From Rhodobiaceae bacterium (lineage in GTDB: Bacteria; Pseudomonadota; Alphaproteobacteria; Parvibaculales; Parvibaculaceae), in assembly GCA_002401305.2 (NCBI GenBank), contig NVSO02000124.1, positions 1 through 6,615 of the forward strand: 6,615 bases of DNA. Reading direction: 5' to 3'. Below the pieces are notes generated by a model. It saw only the letters and a program-made list of their open reading frames with translations, ran no database searches and was not told where the DNA came from. A program made the position numbers and the translations under genes. Below, piece by piece: positions 5,431 through 6,615 of the stretch. Positions within the stretch are counted from its first letter, which is position 1; each line of letters starts with the position of its first letter.

Positions 5431-6615
5431 TTAGCGCATCTCCTCAATCGGTTCTACCCCCAGAACCTCCAGTCCTGCCGCCAATACGCACGCAGCAGCC
5501 CGAATCAATGCCAACCTCGCAAGCGTAGCACCCTTGTCCTCTTTCACAATAAATCTGAGGTTCGGGTGGTCTTTCCCCTTGTTCCACAACGAGTGGAACG
5601 CGCCAGCCAAATCATACAGATAAAACGCAATCCGGTGCGGCTCATGGGCTTCAGCCGCCGCCTCCATAACCCGTGGGAAAGCAGCCATCTGTTTGATCAG
5701 CGCCAATTCAGCCTCATCGGAAAGCCTGGACATATCCGCACCAGACAAAGCCGCATCCGAGAGATCTTCTCCCGCAAAACCTTTTTCGTCATCCGCGCCG
5801 TTGCGCAGCACCGAGCAAATACGCGCATGAGCATATTGCACATAAAACACCGGATTATCCCGCGACTGTTCCGTGACTTTGGCAAAGTCGAAATCCAACG
5901 TCGCATCGTTTTTCCGGTACAGCATGATGAAGCGCACAACGTCCCGGCCAACTTCTTCCACCACTTCGCGCAGAGTGACAAAGTTCCCAGACCGTTTGGA
6001 CATTTTCATCGGCTCACCGTCGCGCAACAGGCGCACAAGCTGGCAAATCTTCACGTCCAACACGTCTTTTTCAGAACCCGTTACAGCCCGCACAGCCGCA
6101 CTCATCCGCTTGATGTAACCCGCATGGTCAGCCCCCCAAACATCAACTTGATTGGTGTAGCCCCGGTTATATTTGTCGAAGTGATAGGCTATATCGGGCG
6201 CAAAATACGTCCAGCTGCCATCGGACTTTTTCAACGCCCGGTCAACATCGTCACCAAACTCGGTGGACTTAAAGAGAGTTTGAGGCCGCGCTTCATAGTC
6301 CTCAATTGTTTTGCCTTTAGGCGGTGCCAAAACTCCTTGATAGATCAACCCCTTGTCGTCGAGCAACTTGAGCGTTTCTTCAACCGCGCCGGACTTATGC
6401 AAAGACGTCTCTGAGAAAAACACATCGTGCTTGATACCCAAAGCCGCCAAATCTTCGCGGATCATATCCATCATCATGGAGGTGGAAAGCGCGCGCACGA
6501 GAGGAAGCCATTCAGCTTCTTCTTGGCTCAGCAAGCTATCCCCGTGGTCGGCGGCAAGCTTTTGCCCAACCGGCACCAAATAATCTCCGGGATAAAGCCC
6601 TTCAGGGATCGCGCC
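5431..6615 (-). CDS. argS: Arginine--tRNA ligase, C-terminal part (gene runs off the window)
   Basis: ArgRS is the class I synthetase that charges tRNA-Arg in the cytoplasm. The last 394 residues are present; the frame is open to the window edge, so the N-terminal additional domain and the HIGH-type ATP motif lie outside. Numbering from the edge, the first residues read [20 protein letters not shown], typical of the family's catalytic domain. [13 protein letters not shown] (159-171) is followed by [12 protein letters not shown] (201-212), with KMSKR at 204-208 serving as the KMSKS-type ATP-binding loop. The DALR-type anticodon-binding helical domain starts near 251 with [14 protein letters not shown] and runs to the end. 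An in-frame TTG at 6577-6579 could be mistaken for a start, but homologous sequence continues upstream of it. It is the most 5' gene here, with its stop codon touching the SPOR ATG. A full-length protein would be about 580-600 aa judging from the family. No defects are seen. Confidence 0.96.
   Translation of the reverse strand, partial: GAIPEGLYPGDYLVPVGQKLAADHGDSLLSQEEAEWLPLVRALSTSMMMDMIREDLAALGIKHDVFFSETSLHKSGAVEETLKLLDDKGLIYQGVLAPPKGKTIEDYEARPQTLFKSTEFGDDVDRALKKSDGSWTYFAPDIAYHFDKYNRGYTNQVDVWGADHAGYIKRMSAAVRAVTGSEKDVLDVKICQLVRLLRDGEPMKMSKRSGNFVTLREVVEEVGRDVVRFIMLYRKNDATLDFDFAKVTEQSRDNPVFYVQYAHARICSVLRNGADDEKGFAGEDLSDAALSGADMSRLSDEAELALIKQMAAFPRVMEAAAEAHEPHRIAFYLYDLAGAFHSLWNKGKDHPNLRFIVKEDKGATLARLALIRAAACVLAAGLEVLGVEPIEEMR
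5440..5445 (-). promoter_or_regulatory. Ribosome binding site of the SPOR gene, inside the end of argS
   Basis: GAGGAG on the minus strand ends 9 bases before the SPOR ATG and itself encodes part of the last ArgRS residues (EEMR). With the TAAATG junction it indicates that the SPOR protein is translated from the argS message, probably by re-initiation or coupling. Confidence 0.75.

Noticed and set aside
5365..6414. Open frame of 349 codons on the plus strand opposite argS and the start of the SPOR gene
   Set aside because: It is antisense to a clear ArgRS, with composition typical of a reverse-strand shadow and no recognisable motif.
6577..6579. In-frame TTG as the start of argS
   Set aside because: The twelve codons upstream to the window edge read [12 protein letters not shown], which continues the ArgRS catalytic domain, so the gene simply extends beyond the window.
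1..6615. A novel defence, mobile or biosynthetic system
   Set aside because: Every gene belongs to a well-known housekeeping family in a conserved order; no transposase, integrase, direct repeats of insertion type, toxin-antitoxin pair or CRISPR repeats were found on either strand.

Overview
This window is chromosomal DNA from an alphaproteobacterium of moderate GC (about half, judged by eye). All eight genes I can support lie on the minus strand, head to tail. Read in the direction of transcription (high to low coordinates) they are: argS (3' part), a single-pass membrane protein with a C-terminal SPOR domain, nagZ, scpA, scpB, tatA, tatB and tatC (5' part). From general knowledge this gene order is a conserved alphaproteobacterial arrangement, commonly with a dgt-like gene before argS and serS after tatC, both of which would lie outside the window. 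The individual proteins also have alphaproteobacterial character: the TatA N-terminus, TatB starting MFDIGWSEI, and the SPOR protein with its PEDPGG motif just after the membrane segment. I cannot assign an order or genus.

Layout. Bases 5431-6615 hold the C-terminal two thirds or so of arginyl-tRNA synthetase. Bases 4522-5430 hold the SPOR protein, whose ATG directly follows the argS stop. Bases 3488-4513 hold the GH3 beta-N-acetylglucosaminidase NagZ. A 96-105 base spacer follows, then scpA (2351-3385) and scpB (1356-2354), which overlap by an ATGA junction. A 251-base spacer (1105-1355) is the largest non-coding stretch and holds several inverted repeats and weak promoter-like sequences in front of tatA. 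tatA (886-1104), an 84-base spacer, tatB (337-801) and tatC (1-340, overlapping tatB by ATGA) complete the window.

How the genes work together. ScpA and ScpB are the kleisin and winged-helix partners of SMC and act in chromosome organisation and segregation. TatA, TatB and TatC form the twin-arginine translocon, which exports folded proteins. The SPOR protein probably binds glycan strands stripped of peptides at the division site, and NagZ recycles peptidoglycan fragments in the cytoplasm. ArgRS is a translation enzyme without an obvious link to the rest. Tight junctions suggest translational coupling within argS-SPOR-nagZ, scpA-scpB and tatB-tatC, with possible extra promoters before scpA and before tatA.

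I see no mobile element, tRNA, rRNA, CRISPR array, defence system or sign of recent transfer, and I do not think the window holds an undescribed system. The points most worth a second look are the long acidic N-terminal tails on both ScpA and ScpB, an in-frame 15-base tandem repeat inside the ScpA tail, and a set of mutually exclusive inverted repeats in the scpB-tatA spacer.
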